Shown here one piece after another: positions 8,374 to 17,555 of a stretch of DNA of 64,000 bases. Below the pieces are notes generated by a model that was not told the DNA's origin, searched no databases, and saw only the letters and a list, made by a program, of their open reading frames with translations. The DNA comes from Actinomycetota bacterium (lineage in GTDB: Bacteria; Actinomycetota; Geothermincolia; Geothermincolales; RBG-13-55-18): contig JACIXD010000011.1 in assembly GCA_014360645.1 (NCBI GenBank), forward strand, positions 62,001 through 126,000. The letters are read 5' to 3'. The position numbers and the translations under genes were made by a program. Position 1 is the first letter of the stretch, and the number at the start of each line of letters is the position of its first letter.

Positions 8374-9213
8374 TCACTCCCTGCGTCTTCTCCACTTGCT
8401 CAGCCACTGCCTCTTGGCCTGATCCGCATGCGAGACCTCGCCTTCCGCCTCCGGCGCTCTCTCGCCTTCCCCGTGCGGAGACGTCTCCCGCCCGCCTTTA
8501 TCCTCCTGGGGCTCCTCCGCGGTGAGCATGGCGGCGCCCCGGTAATTGGGCACCTCCCAGACCAGGGCGGTGAAGGGGCTTTCCGCCCCCTTGCGCTCAG
8601 CGATGGCGGAGAGGAACAGCGCGGCCCTGTCGGGGTCGGCCGCGCGCCGCAGGATGAGGGTGATGTCCCGCTCTCCCATCACCGCCGCCGCCGAGGGGCC
8701 GCATAACACCACCATGTCACCGGGCTCGAGGGGCGCCTCCTGCACCTCGACCCGCTCGCCTCCCGGCGTGCCCAGCAGCGCCCCACCCGCCCCCGGAGCC
8801 AGAACCGCCCGTCCCTGCTCCGCGTGGAAGAGGAAGAGGGCTCCTCCGCCACTGCGGGCGGCATAGAGCCGGGAGGGGTCGGCTGCCACCAGCAGGAGAT
8901 CGAGTCCCGCTCCCCCCGGTTCCCCCATGAGGTGGCGGTGGATATGGCGGCAGATGCTCTGGAGAACCAGGCGTTGATCCGAGACCCTGAGCTCCCCGCC
9001 CTTGAGGCGGAAGAAATCTGAAGCCAGGGAAAGGGCGTAGCTCCGCGCCTCCCTCCCGGCGTCGTCCCTCCCCTCGGAGCAGACCCCCGCCGCGAAGACC
9101 AGGGCCTCGGGCGGCTCTCCGGAGTCGATGTCCAGGAAGAAGAACGGCGCGCGGGGCGGGTCTCTATGCTCTCCGCTGTGCGCGACGCCAATGCTGGAAG
9201 CCCGATTCGCGAT
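8374..9213 (-). CDS. degenerate PP2C-like protein with unusual start
   Basis: An open frame of about 280 codons ends at 8374, just after the HPS gene on the opposite strand. Its C-terminal half contains EPGDMVVLCGPSAAAVMGE, which aligns by eye with the PP2C motif that normally reads GD..LLCSDGL, but the metal-binding Asp is replaced. The DG motifs of active PP2C enzymes are also missing upstream. The first standard start codon in frame is the ATG at 8928, which would cut the domain in half. A GGAGG site lies nine bases before an ATC codon at 9213, so I extend the gene there tentatively. It could be a pseudophosphatase, a decayed gene, or have a sequence error near its start. The C-terminus is charged and low-complexity. 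Confidence 0.5.
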   Translation of the reverse strand: MANRASSIGVAHSGEHRDPPRAPFFFLDIDSGEPPEALVFAAGVCSEGRDDAGREARSYALSLASDFFRLKGGELRVSDQRLVLQSICRHIHRHLMGEPGGAGLDLLLVAADPSRLYAARSGGGALFLFHAEQGRAVLAPGAGGALLGTPGGERVEVQEAPLEPGDMVVLCGPSAAAVMGERDITLILRRAADPDRAALFLSAIAERKGAESPFTALVWEVPNYRGAAMLTAEEPQEDKGGRETSPHGEGERAPEAEGEVSHADQAKRQWLSKWRRRRE

Positions 9214-9289
9214 GGCAGCTCACCTCCATATGCCCCGTGTCACGCCTCCCCTCCCGGCGCGCGGCTCCCGAAGCGGGAGCCCGCGGCCT

Positions 9290-10537
9290 TCAGCCCATGA
9301 CGCGCTCGCCGCGCACCAGGTCCTCGTAGCTCTCTCTCTCCCTCACCACCGCGTAGCGCTCGCCGTCCACCATCACCTCCGCGGCGCGCCGGCGCGAGTT
9401 GTAGTTGGAGGACATGGCGAAGGAGTAGGCGCCCGCGCTCATCACCGCCAGGAGCTCGCCCGGCTCGAGGGCGGGGACCTCCCTGTCTCGGGCCAGGAAA
9501 TCCCCCGACTCGCAGACCGGCCCCACCACGTCCACCTTCTCCAGAGGCCGCTCGCGTTCCTCCACGGGCACTATCTCGTGAAAAGCGCCGTAGAGGCTGG
9601 GTCGGATGAGGTCGTTCATGGCCGCGTCGACCACCAGGAAGCGTTTTTCTCCCGTGCGCTTGCGGTAGAGGACCCGCGACAGCAGCACCCCGGCATTGCC
9701 CACGATCATGCGTCCGATCTCCATGATCACCGTGCATCCCGAGCGGCGCAGCACGGGCTCGAGGGCGAGGGCGTAGTCGCGCGGGTAGGGCACCTCCTCG
9801 CCGCGGTAGGGGATGCCGAACCCCCCGCCGATGTTTATGTACCGGATATCGAGGCCCGTTGACTGTAGGCGCTCCACCAGCTCTTCCACCCGCGTGAGGC
9901 TCTCCCTGAAGGGCTCTACCTGCGTGATCTGCGAGCCTATGTGCTGGTGCACGCCCACCACCTCCAGGTTGGCGAGGGACGCCGCCCTGCCGTAGGCCTC
10001 CACGGCATCCTCTATGCCGATGCCGAATTTGGCCTCCCTGAGCCCGGTGGCGATGTAGGGATGGGTCTCGGGATCCACGTCGGGGTTGACGCGCAGGGCC
10101 ACCGAGGCCTTCCTGCCCAGTTCCCCCGCCACCCTGTTCAGGGCCTCCAGCTCCAGTTCCGATTCCACGTTGAACATCAGTATCCCGGAGCGCAGGGCGT
10201 ACTCCATCTCCTCGCGCGTCTTGCCGATCCCCGCGTACACCACCCGTTCCGGCCTCATGCCCGCCTTGAGGGCGCGATAGAGCTCTCCTCCGGATACGAT
10301 GTCCGCCCCCGCGCCTTCCTCCGCCAGGGTGGCCAGCACCGCCAGGTTGGAGTTGGCCTTCACGGAATAACAGATGAGGTGGGGAAGGGAGGAGAAGGCC
10401 TCGTCGAGGCGTCGGTAATGGTCCCTTAGGGTATTGCGGCTGTATACATACAACGGCGTGCCGACCTCCTCGGCGATGCGCCGCAGCGGCACCCCCTCGC
10501 AGTAGAGCTCCCCGTCCCTAAACCTGAAATCGTGCAT
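9290..10537 (-). CDS. lysA: diaminopimelate decarboxylase
   Basis: This 415-aa PLP enzyme decarboxylates meso-diaminopimelate to lysine. The PLP lysine is in ICYSVKANSNLAVL (about 57-71). GGELYRALKAG, HQHIGSQITQ and the GGGFGIPY phosphate-binding loop are present, and the C-terminal CESGDFLARDR segment carries the catalytic cysteine region. Length and domain order are normal. It lies 22 bp downstream of the YjbQ-family gene on the same strand. dapA, an earlier step of the pathway, is elsewhere in the window at 45349. Confidence 0.94.
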   Translation of the reverse strand: MHDFRFRDGELYCEGVPLRRIAEEVGTPLYVYSRNTLRDHYRRLDEAFSSLPHLICYSVKANSNLAVLATLAEEGAGADIVSGGELYRALKAGMRPERVVYAGIGKTREEMEYALRSGILMFNVESELELEALNRVAGELGRKASVALRVNPDVDPETHPYIATGLREAKFGIGIEDAVEAYGRAASLANLEVVGVHQHIGSQITQVEPFRESLTRVEELVERLQSTGLDIRYINIGGGFGIPYRGEEVPYPRDYALALEPVLRRSGCTVIMEIGRMIVGNAGVLLSRVLYRKRTGEKRFLVVDAAMNDLIRPSLYGAFHEIVPVEERERPLEKVDVVGPVCESGDFLARDREVPALEPGELLAVMSAGAYSFAMSSNYNSRRRAAEVMVDGERYAVVRERESYEDLVRGERVMG

Positions 10538-10559
10538 TTCCTTCCCCCGAAGTGGGACC

Positions 10560-10979
10560 TCATTCCCCCACGAAGGTTATCACCAGGGAGCGCTCCCTGG
10601 GGACCTCGTCGAAATCTATGAACACCACCTGCTGCCAGGTGCCCAGCACGGGCACCCCCTCCTCGAAGGGCACGGTGAGGGAGGGCCCGAGCAGCCCCGC
10701 CCTCACGTGGGAATGGCCGTTGGAATCCACCCCCCTGCGGTTGTGATGGTAATCGCGGTCCGGGGGAGCGAGGAAATCGAACAGCTCCTGAAAATCCCGG
10801 CATACGCCGGGTTCATGTTCGAGGGTGGTGACCGCCCCCGTCGCTCCCGGCACGAAGATGTTCATGATGCCGCTGCGCAGACCGGTGGCGCGGAGCATCT
10901 TCCCGATCTCCTCCGTGATCTCGACGATATGAGCGTTGCCCTCCGTCTCGAACTCCAGCCTTCTGTGGACTACCGCCAT
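10560..10979 (-). CDS. YjbQ/UPF0047 family protein
   Basis: A 139-aa protein of the UPF0047 family, some members of which have secondary thiamine-phosphate synthase activity. The features seen are VFVPGATGAVTTLEHEPG, the NGHSHVRAGLLGPS segment with its conserved histidines, and GTWQQVVFIDFD near the C-terminus. The length is typical for the family. No membrane segment or signal is present. It precedes lysA by 22 bp and may share its transcript. The physiological role of the family is unsettled. Confidence 0.85.
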   Translation of the reverse strand: MAVVHRRLEFETEGNAHIVEITEEIGKMLRATGLRSGIMNIFVPGATGAVTTLEHEPGVCRDFQELFDFLAPPDRDYHHNRRGVDSNGHSHVRAGLLGPSLTVPFEEGVPVLGTWQQVVFIDFDEVPRERSLVITFVGE

Positions 10980-11256
10980 GTTCCCTTCCTTTCCGCGTCC
11001 TCGCAGATACTATAGTAGCAGCAGCGGCGGCACCGCTCATATATCCATCTTACTCCAGCCCAGGCCCCATGCCCATGCCGTCGCCGCCGTGCCCCGCGCC
11101 CCGTCTCCGCGCCGGCTCTCGGGAGGGATGCCGCCCGTTGGCGCATGAGGGGCATCCGGCGCCCTTCGCATACCGGAGACGTCGCGGGCGGGGTCGCCCT
11201 TTTTCCGACTCGACCCGCCGCCGCGCGCCGTCATGTCCCCCGCTCCGGCCGTGAGC

Positions 11257-11262
11257 TATAAT
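11257..11262 (+). promoter_or_regulatory. TATAAT -10 element upstream of the MBL hydrolase
   Basis: A perfect TATAAT lies 42 bases before the chosen ATG at 11305, with no convincing -35 hexamer. It faces the divergent YjbQ-lysA unit. Confidence 0.45.
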
Positions 11263-11304
11263 CTTGGCTGGAGGTCTGGGCGGTCTTCACGAGAGGTGAT
11301 GGGT

Positions 11305-11988
11305 ATGGAGCCTTTCAAGATATGCGAGGGTGTCTACCAGGTGGGGGGGCCGGAGCTCACCTCCCCCGATGACTGCTGCATCTATTTAGTGGACCTGGGA
11401 TACCCCGTGCTCATCGACTCGGGGGCGGGCCGGTCCGTGCGCCGTTTGGCCGCCAACCTCGAGGCGCTGGGGTATGGCCCGGGAGACCTGAAACTGGTCG
11501 TCCTCACCCACTGCCATATCGACCACGTGGGGGGAGCCTCTTTTTTCTCCCAACGTCACGGCGTGCCCCTGGCCATCCACGAGCTGGACGCGCCGGCGGT
11601 GGAGGAGGGCGATGACCGCCGCACCGCCGCCAGTTGGTACGGGATCGACCTCGCGCCCCTCGCGGTGAAGCACAAGCTCTCGGGGGATGAAGGCGTCATC
11701 GCGGGAGGAGCCTCCGACCTGCGCTGGATCCACACCCCCGGACATACTCCGGGCTCCATCTCCCTCCTGGTGAACAACGGCCTCTACCGGGTGCTCTTCG
11801 GGCAGGACATCCACGGGCCCTTTTATGCTTCCTTCGGCTCCGACCTGGATGCCTGGGAGAGGTCCATGCGCAAGCTCCTGGCCCTGGAGGCGGACATCCT
11901 CTGCGAGGGACACTTCGGGATCTACCGCTCCGCCTCCGAGGTGCGTGACTATATCGAGGGGTATCTGCGCGATCACGGACGGCTCTGA
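11305..11988 (+). CDS. MBL-fold metallo-hydrolase
   Basis: A 227-aa metallo-beta-lactamase-fold protein. The Zn motif THCHIDHVGG (HxHxDH) is near residue 70, HTPGHTPGS supplies the next histidine, and GQDIHGPF is the later Asp segment. I start at the ATG at 11305 because the GAGAGG site is about eight bases upstream; ATG 11299 sits too close to it. The substrate is unknown; glyoxalase-II-like or lactonase-like hydrolysis is possible. The downstream PadR gene is more than 250 bp away. Confidence 0.82.
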   Translation: MEPFKICEGVYQVGGPELTSPDDCCIYLVDLGYPVLIDSGAGRSVRRLAANLEALGYGPGDLKLVVLTHCHIDHVGGASFFSQRHGVPLAIHELDAPAVEEGDDRRTAASWYGIDLAPLAVKHKLSGDEGVIAGGASDLRWIHTPGHTPGSISLLVNNGLYRVLFGQDIHGPFYASFGSDLDAWERSMRKLLALEADILCEGHFGIYRSASEVRDYIEGYLRDHGRL

Positions 11989-12161
11989 GCGGCGGGAGCC
12001 GTGCCCCGGAGCCTTTCCCGCGCCCTCGAACATGTCCGCCTCCCTCTCGCCGCCTCGAGCCCAGGTCTGCATGGTCAGGCGGCAGAAAGAGACGTTTTGC
12101 GGATCATGCGGGTCCCGATACCCTACATGTTGGGGCTTGTGGCGGGAGGGACCATCCCTTA

Positions 12162-12195
12162 ATATATCGAATAGATATATCGTAAAGATATATCG
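12162..12195 (+). promoter_or_regulatory. three ATATATCG iterons with 13-bp period, candidate PadR operator
   Basis: ATATATCG occurs at 12162-12169, 12175-12182 and 12188-12195, exactly 13 bp apart, in an otherwise GC-rich region 60 bp before the padR-like start. Part of each copy is self-complementary (GATATATC). The position suggests an autoregulatory operator or promoter region. Confidence 0.55.
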
Positions 12196-12254
12196 GATTG
12201 ATATTTGTTTTCCGCCCCGCGCACGATTTTAGGGGCGGAAGAGGAGGTTGTAAA

Positions 12255-12884
12255 GTGCTGGAGCTGGCCATACTCGGAGCGCTGAAAGAAAAGCCCATGC
12301 ACGGCTACGAGCTCAAGAAGAGGCTCTCCTATCTCCTCGGACACCTCTGGAAGATAAGCTACGGCTCGCTATACCCCGCCCTGAAGAGGCTGGAGGCCAA
12401 AAACGCGGTGGAGAAGGCGTACACGGTGAAGGAGAAGACCCGCAACCGCTACGTCTACCGCATCACGCCCGAGGGCGAGGAGACCTTCCAGAGGCTTCTC
12501 GTGGACACCCGCAAGAAGTCCGAGATAACCGACGGCGACAAGTTCAGCCTCCGCCTCGCCTTTTTCCAGTACATGGAACCCGAGCTGAGGCTGTGGCTGC
12601 TGGAGAGGCGGAGGAACTATCTGGAGGAGAGGCTGAAGGAGATGAGCGGCGCCGGCAAGGCGCGCGAGAGGGAGCCCGACAGCTACCGGCAGGGGCTTTA
12701 CCGCCACCGCCAGGAGCAGCTGGAGAGCGATATCGTCTGGCTGGAGGAGCTCATCGCGCAGGAGAGGCTGCACATCCAGGAGATGAAGAAGGAGCGCGAG
12801 GCGACCCTGAAGGAAGAGAAGGGGGGTGGGAAGATCGTCATCGAGGAGGGCCCGCTGGAGAAAGCTACGCCTATACAGGCTTGA
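12255..12884 (+). CDS. PadR-family transcriptional regulator
   Basis: A 209-aa regulator that starts at GTG 12255 behind a GAGGAGG site. Residues 1-85 form a winged helix with LELAILGALKEKPMHGYELK and the recognition region ISYGSLYPALKRLEAKNAVE, which is typical of PadR. The C-terminal half is a charged helical region (RRRNYLEERLKEM onwards), longer than in the minimal PadR-s1 class and probably used for dimerisation. PadR proteins usually repress their own gene and neighbours. The following ino1 gene starts 69 bp downstream on the same strand and is a plausible target. Confidence 0.9.
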   Translation: MLELAILGALKEKPMHGYELKKRLSYLLGHLWKISYGSLYPALKRLEAKNAVEKAYTVKEKTRNRYVYRITPEGEETFQRLLVDTRKKSEITDGDKFSLRLAFFQYMEPELRLWLLERRRNYLEERLKEMSGAGKAREREPDSYRQGLYRHRQEQLESDIVWLEELIAQERLHIQEMKKEREATLKEEKGGGKIVIEEGPLEKATPIQA

Positions 12885-12953
12885 TATTCACGACAGTACC
12901 GGCGATCACCGCTTTTGCGGGATGGATATAGGGGTTTTACGGGAGGTCCGCAG

Positions 12954-14120
12954 ATGAAGAAGATACGGGTGGCCATAGTGGGCGTGGGCAACTGCGCCTC
13001 ATCTCTGGTACAGGGTATCGAATATTACCGGGAGGCGCGGGAAGGCGACCTGATACCCGGCCTCATGCACGTCAAGGTGGGCGACTACCATATCCGCGAC
13101 ATCGAGGTGGTGTGCGGCTTCGACGTGGACGCGGACAAAGTCGGCAAGGATGTCTCAGAGGCCATCGTCAGCGGCAGGAACAACACCATAAAGATATGCG
13201 ACGTGCCCCGTCTCGGCGCTCCCGTCTACCGGGGGCACACCCTGGACGGATTCGGCAGGTATTACCGCATGGTGGTGGAGGAGGATCCGAGCGAGCCGGT
13301 GAACGTGGCCGAGACTCTGGCCAGGCACGAAGTGGACGTGCTGGTGAACTACCTCCCGGTGGGAAGCGAGAAGGCCACCCACTTCTACGTGGAGGAAGCC
13401 CTCAAGGCGGGATGCGGGATCGTCAACTGCATCCCCGTATTCGTGGCCCGGGAGGAGATCTGGCAGGGCAAGTTCCGCAGGTACGGCCTGCCCATCGTGG
13501 GCGACGACATCAAGTCCCAGGTGGGGGCGACCATCGTGCACCGCGTGCTGGCGAAGCTCTTCAACGACCGCGGGGTCATCCTGGACCGCACCGCGCAGCT
13601 GAACATCGGCGGCAACATGGATTTCATGAACATGCTGGAGAGGGAGCGGCTGGAATCGAAGAAGATCTCCAAGACCGACGCCGTGGTCTCCCAGCTCAAC
13701 CACAACATCGACAGGGAGAACGTGCATATCGGCCCCAGCGATTACGTGGCCTGGCTGGACGACCGCAAGTGGGCCTATATCCGCCTCGAGGGAAGGGAAT
13801 TCGGGGACGTGCCCATGTCCCTCGAGTTCAAACTGGAGGTCTGGGACTCCCCCAACTCCGCCGGTATCGTCATCGACGCCATCCGTTGCTGCCGCCTGGC
13901 CATGGACCGCGGCATGAGCGGTGCCCTCATCGGCCCATCCGCCTACTTCATGAAATCCCCTCCCGTGCAGTACTCGGACGAGGAGGCGCGGCGCATGGTG
14001 GAGGACTTCATCGCCGGGAACCCCGCCGGGATGCTCACCACCGCGGATTTCGGGAACGGCAAGGATCTGGAGGTATCCGAGGAGCTTGCCCAGTCCCCTC
14101 CCGGCTCGCAGCGCGACTGA
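12954..14120 (+). CDS. ino1: myo-inositol-1-phosphate synthase
   Basis: This 388-aa protein converts glucose 6-phosphate to inositol 1-phosphate with NAD. The start at 12954 follows a GGGAGG site eight bases away and gives [20 protein letters not shown], the NAD-binding motif of the actinobacterial/archaeal type. [15 protein letters not shown] and the [15 protein letters not shown] segment with the catalytic lysine are present, followed by LNIGGNMDF. The product feeds phosphatidylinositol and other inositol compounds. It lies just downstream of the PadR gene. Confidence 0.93.
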   Translation: MKKIRVAIVGVGNCASSLVQGIEYYREAREGDLIPGLMHVKVGDYHIRDIEVVCGFDVDADKVGKDVSEAIVSGRNNTIKICDVPRLGAPVYRGHTLDGFGRYYRMVVEEDPSEPVNVAETLARHEVDVLVNYLPVGSEKATHFYVEEALKAGCGIVNCIPVFVAREEIWQGKFRRYGLPIVGDDIKSQVGATIVHRVLAKLFNDRGVILDRTAQLNIGGNMDFMNMLERERLESKKISKTDAVVSQLNHNIDRENVHIGPSDYVAWLDDRKWAYIRLEGREFGDVPMSLEFKLEVWDSPNSAGIVIDAIRCCRLAMDRGMSGALIGPSAYFMKSPPVQYSDEEARRMVEDFIAGNPAGMLTTADFGNGKDLEVSEELAQSPPGSQRD

Positions 14121-14221
14121 CCGTCCGCGGCCGCGCCATCTCCGGGGGCTTGATTCGGGACGCGGTTGTGATATATTAATCTGCCGTACGGTATGCTTCG
14201 ATCTGTTCAGGAGAACGGGAA

Positions 14222-14521
14222 TTGCCGGAATCGACGCACATCCCCTCAGTGGTGAGCGAGCTGACGGAGATGCCCCTCACGGTCAAGTGCTACTCGGGCT
14301 TCAAGCTCAACGAGAGGCCCCTCAGCTTCTTCCTCCACGACCGTGAGTTCATGGTCATGGACATCGAGGGGAGCTGGTTCGAGGAGGAAGAGGCGGGCCG
14401 AGCGAGGTATGCCTGCTTCCGCGTAAGGGCCGACGACGGGGACCTCTACCTCCTCAGCTACGACGAGGGAGCCGATACCTGGTCGCTCCGTCGGGTCTGG
14501 AGGCTCGGCGCCGGGGTTTGA
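14222..14521 (+). CDS. small hypothetical protein, possibly DUF6504-like
   Basis: A 99-aa protein starting at TTG 14222 behind an AGGAG site about eight bases upstream. It has the elements RPLSFFLHDREFMVMDIEGS, a central acidic EEEEAG stretch and DDGDLYLLSYDEGADTW near the end. That arrangement resembles small actinobacterial DUF6504-type proteins with a beta-rich fold. No membrane segment or catalytic motif is visible. It is convergent with the thioesterase, with only 13 bp between the stops. Confidence 0.6.
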   Translation: MPESTHIPSVVSELTEMPLTVKCYSGFKLNERPLSFFLHDREFMVMDIEGSWFEEEEAGRARYACFRVRADDGDLYLLSYDEGADTWSLRRVWRLGAGV

Positions 14522-14534
14522 GGGTCTCAGTCCC

Positions 14535-14969
14535 TCAACCCGCGCCGGAGCGCGCGCGGATGAGGAAGGTGGCCATGGCCCTGGCCAGCATACGCCCCTC
14601 GCCATCGCTGACCGTGCACTCACCCACCGCCACCGACCTGCCCCGCTGGATGATCCTGCCCTCCGCCGCCAGTTCCCCGCCGCGCGAGGGGGCAAGATAG
14701 TTTATCTTCATCTCCACCGTGGCGATGTTTTCCCTGTCGTGGTCCACCAGGGTGGCCAGGGCGGCGGCGACGGCCGCGTCGGCGATGGAGGCGAACACCC
14801 CGCCGTGGACCACCCCGCCCGCGTTGAAGAACCTCTCGTCCACCCGCAGCGTGAACAGCGCCCTGCCCTCCTCCAACTCCCGCAGTTCCATGCCCAGAAG
14901 GCCGTAGAAGGTGCCGGGATCGGAGCGCGAGCGCCGGATCTCGCGGTACCTGGCTGCGATGTCCTCCAT
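14535..14969 (-). CDS. PaaI-family hotdog-fold thioesterase
   Basis: A 144-aa hotdog-fold acyl-CoA thioesterase. FNAGGVVHGGVFASIADAAV carries the family's catalytic HGG motif with the downstream Asp. KINYLAPSRGGELAAEGRII is the usual central strand region. The length is standard. It is probably cytoplasmic, and the substrate (phenylacetyl-CoA or another aryl/acyl-CoA) cannot be assigned. It starts 12 bp after the stop of the upstream epimerase-like gene, so the two are probably cotranscribed. Confidence 0.86.
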   Translation of the reverse strand: MEDIAARYREIRRSRSDPGTFYGLLGMELRELEEGRALFTLRVDERFFNAGGVVHGGVFASIADAAVAAALATLVDHDRENIATVEMKINYLAPSRGGELAAEGRIIQRGRSVAVGECTVSDGEGRMLARAMATFLIRARSGAG

Positions 14970-14981
14970 GATCAGGCCCCC

Positions 14982-15914
14982 TCAGGCGGGATGCTCCCTG
15001 AACCACTCCACCACCCTGCGCAGGCCCTCCTCCAGGGACACCCGCGGCTCCCAGCCCAGGATCTCGCGTGCCCTGTCGAGCCGCGGCCTGCGCCTCTGGG
15101 GGTCGTCCTCGGGGAGGGGATTGAAGGTGATCTCCGAGGAGGAGCCGGTGAGTCGTCTTACGCGTTCCGCCAACTCGAGGATGGTCATCTCTCTGTCGTT
15201 GCCCAGGTTGATCACCTCTCCCACCGCGGCGTCGGTGAAGAGGGCCCGGAGTATGCCCTCGACCAGGTCGTCAACATAGCAGAAGCTGCGCGTCTGGGTC
15301 CCGTCGCCGTACACGGTGAGGGGCTCTCCGGCCACCGCCTGGAGGATGAAGTTGGGGACCACCCTGCCGTCCTCCCGTCGCATGCGCGGCCCGAAGGTGT
15401 TGAAGATGCGGAGGATCACCGTCTCCAGGCCGTACAGCCTGCGGTAGGTGGCGGTGATGGCCTCGGCGAAGCGCTTGGACTCGTCGTAGCACGCGCGCGG
15501 TCCCACCGGGTTCACGTTGCCCAGGTATTCCTCGCCCTGCGGCGTCTCCAGGGGGTCTCCGTAGACCTCGGAGGTGGAGGCGAGGAGGAAGCGCGCGCCG
15601 TTCTTGCGCGCCAGCTCCAAGGCCTGATAGGTGCCGAGGGAGTTCACCAGCATGGTCTCCACCGAGAGGCGCCCGTAATCCACCGGGCTCGCCGGGCTGG
15701 CGAGGTGCGCCACGCGCTCAACGGCGAGGTTGATGGGGGAGGTGGCATCGGCGAGGATAAAGCGGAAACGCGGGTGTCCCTGCAGGGTTTCAAGGTTGCG
15801 CGGGTCACCCGTGCTCAGGTTGTCCAGGCACATCACCTCGTGCCCCTCATCCACCAGCCGCTCGCAGAGATGGGACCCTATGAAGCCCGCGCCTCCCGTC
15901 ACCAGTATCCTCAA
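14982..15914 (-). CDS. NAD-dependent sugar-nucleotide dehydratase, UDP-glucuronate decarboxylase-like
   Basis: A 310-aa short-chain dehydrogenase. It starts MRILVTGGAGFIGSHLCERL (NAD motif), has the catalytic STSEVYGDP and a YDESKR (YxxxK) motif within GPRACYDESKRFAEA, then RIFNTFGPRM. The PRACYDESKR form is typical of UDP-xylose synthases, which oxidise and decarboxylate UDP-glucuronate. Another UDP-sugar epimerase is the alternative. No glycosyltransferase is adjacent. Confidence 0.82.
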   Translation of the reverse strand: MRILVTGGAGFIGSHLCERLVDEGHEVMCLDNLSTGDPRNLETLQGHPRFRFILADATSPINLAVERVAHLASPASPVDYGRLSVETMLVNSLGTYQALELARKNGARFLLASTSEVYGDPLETPQGEEYLGNVNPVGPRACYDESKRFAEAITATYRRLYGLETVILRIFNTFGPRMRREDGRVVPNFILQAVAGEPLTVYGDGTQTRSFCYVDDLVEGILRALFTDAAVGEVINLGNDREMTILELAERVRRLTGSSSEITFNPLPEDDPQRRRPRLDRAREILGWEPRVSLEEGLRRVVEWFREHPA

Positions 15915-16183
15915 GACCCTTCGACCTCCTTCCCGCCTTCGCGTATGACCGGTTGAGAAAGCCGCGGCAGGAGCGCGGCACGGCCCGCAGGCGTACTCTC
16001 TCCTCTCCGTCTTTTCGTCTCCGAAGTCCCGCTCCTGAACCCCCGGACCGTGTCCCTCGGGTCACGGCCATGCCCCGGCAGGCGCATCCGCCTTACCCCG
16101 CATCCCCCACCGGCATCGTACGCCGGTCCGTGCGCCGGCATATTACCTGTTTCTTCCATAGCATCCATCTTTCTCGGGTTCCT

Positions 16184-17320
16184 TCAGGCCGAGAGGGGGG
16201 CGATGGTCCCCTTTTCCCGGCCTCCTCCACCCGCTTCTCCCAGGAGGATGCGCACTCCCCCCGCCGCCAGACGGGAGAAAAACGCGGGGTGGTCCAGCGC
16301 CTGCTCGGGGAAGAGCGTGCCCGCCCAGTCCGGGCCCGCGATCCACTCCTCGAGGGCGGCGGCCGCCATGGCGGCGGTGAGGCCGTAATAGTCCCCCGCC
16401 ACCGCCAGCACCCTGGTCCGGGGCGCCCCCTCGGACATCCCCTCCGCCCTGGCGATAACCGCGGACAGGGGCCCGCCCCTGCGCCGCCCGGCGAGGGCCG
16501 AGGCCGCGTTGCGGAGGATCTCCCGCTTCAGCCACGCCTCTTCCGCTCCGTCGCACAGCCAGGCCAGGGCATGCATGAAGAGGTCCGTGCCCGCCTCTCC
16601 GAACCCGGCCCGGAAATCGACCTCCCTGACGCCGGGAAGGGCCGCGGGCAGCGAAAAGGGTTCGGGGTGCGCGAGGTGGGAGACCTGCCGCCATCCCAGG
16701 GGAGGAGGGAAATGCTCCGCCCTGGGCCATCCCCCGCAGCGCTCCCCGCTACCACGCCCCGCCCTCCACACAGGAGCCTTTCCCCCGCACGCGTGCAGGA
16801 GATGCGCCATGGTGGCGGCGCCGAGGTCGGGTGAGAGCAGCAGGCACCAGGCGATGGACACGGCACGGACCTCATCCATGAAGGCCGCCGCGCGGCATGC
16901 GAGCAGGTTCGATATCCCCGGCGTCAATCCCGCCCCGCACAGTATCCTCACGCCCTTCTTCCCGGCCTCCGGGCCGAGCCGCCGCAGCGCGAGCGTCGCC
17001 TCCGGCTCGTCGCACAGGGTGATATAGTCGCGCCCCGCCATGAGCGCGGTCCTGGCTATGCGCTCTTCGTGGAGATGGGAGGGGCCGGTACAGCCCATGA
17101 CCACGTCTGCCTCGCGGACCCTCTCCATCAGGCAATCCTCGTCCCCTACATCCAGGAAGCGTGGGCTGGAGGGAGATCCGGAGAGGTCGGAGGCCACCCT
17201 GCAGAGCGCCTCCGCGTCCCGGTCCGCGAGATAGAGGCGCGACACTCCGCGCAGCCTCGCTACGCGCGCGGCGACCTCGCGCCCCGCCCTGCCCGCCGCC
17301 CCCAGGATGAGGACCTTCAT
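16184..17320 (-). CDS. saccharopine-dehydrogenase-like oxidoreductase
   Basis: A 378-aa protein with an N-terminal Rossmann fold, MKVLILGAAGRAGREVAARV, followed by YLADRDAEAL and DVVMGCTGPSHLHEERI. That order is the saccharopine dehydrogenase NAD(P)-binding pattern. CGAGLTPGISNLLACRAA marks the start of the second domain. The substrate is unknown; related proteins act in amino-acid or polyamine metabolism. Its ATG overlaps the stop of the preceding small membrane-protein gene (ATGA), so the two are probably coupled. The 269 bp between this gene and the next (15915-16183) holds no gene I can support. Confidence 0.7.
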   Translation of the reverse strand: MKVLILGAAGRAGREVAARVARLRGVSRLYLADRDAEALCRVASDLSGSPSSPRFLDVGDEDCLMERVREADVVMGCTGPSHLHEERIARTALMAGRDYITLCDEPEATLALRRLGPEAGKKGVRILCGAGLTPGISNLLACRAAAFMDEVRAVSIAWCLLLSPDLGAATMAHLLHACGGKAPVWRAGRGSGERCGGWPRAEHFPPPLGWRQVSHLAHPEPFSLPAALPGVREVDFRAGFGEAGTDLFMHALAWLCDGAEEAWLKREILRNAASALAGRRRGGPLSAVIARAEGMSEGAPRTRVLAVAGDYYGLTAAMAAAALEEWIAGPDWAGTLFPEQALDHPAFFSRLAAGGVRILLGEAGGGGREKGTIAPLSA

Positions 17321-17490
17321 CCCGTCCCCCGGAAAAGGTCCTCGGGTCCGGCGGGCCGCCAGGATAGACCGCGGGCGGGATCTCCCGCACGTGCGGCAGC
17401 CCCCACCTCCCTCATGGCCAGGTAGAAGGCCAGGAGAGCTAGGGCGGCTAGGGCGGCCGCCGCGGCCAGGCGCAATCGCGACAGAGACAT
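17317..17490 (-). CDS. small single-span membrane protein
   Basis: A 57-aa peptide from ATG 17490 with one hydrophobic span rich in Ala and Leu (about residues 7-28) and a short polar C-terminal tail. I do not recognise the family. A TATAAT lies only six bases before the ATG, which suggests leaderless expression. The stop overlaps the next start by ATGA, so it is likely a real gene cotranscribed with the saccharopine-dehydrogenase-like gene. Confidence 0.5.
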   Translation of the reverse strand: MSLSRLRLAAAAALAALALLAFYLAMREVGAAARAGDPARGLSWRPAGPEDLFRGTG

Positions 17491-17496
17491 GCCCCG

Positions 17497-17502
17497 ATTA
17501 TA
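17497..17502 (-). promoter_or_regulatory. TATAAT -10 element, leaderless spacing
   Basis: On the minus strand TATAAT is followed by six bases and the ATG at 17490, so the predicted transcript would begin at or next to the start codon. No good -35 is visible. Confidence 0.45.
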
Positions 17503-17555
17503 TATCACGCCTTATGCGTCCCGGGCGGGAGCGCGTCCGGTTTCCCTGCGGCGGC

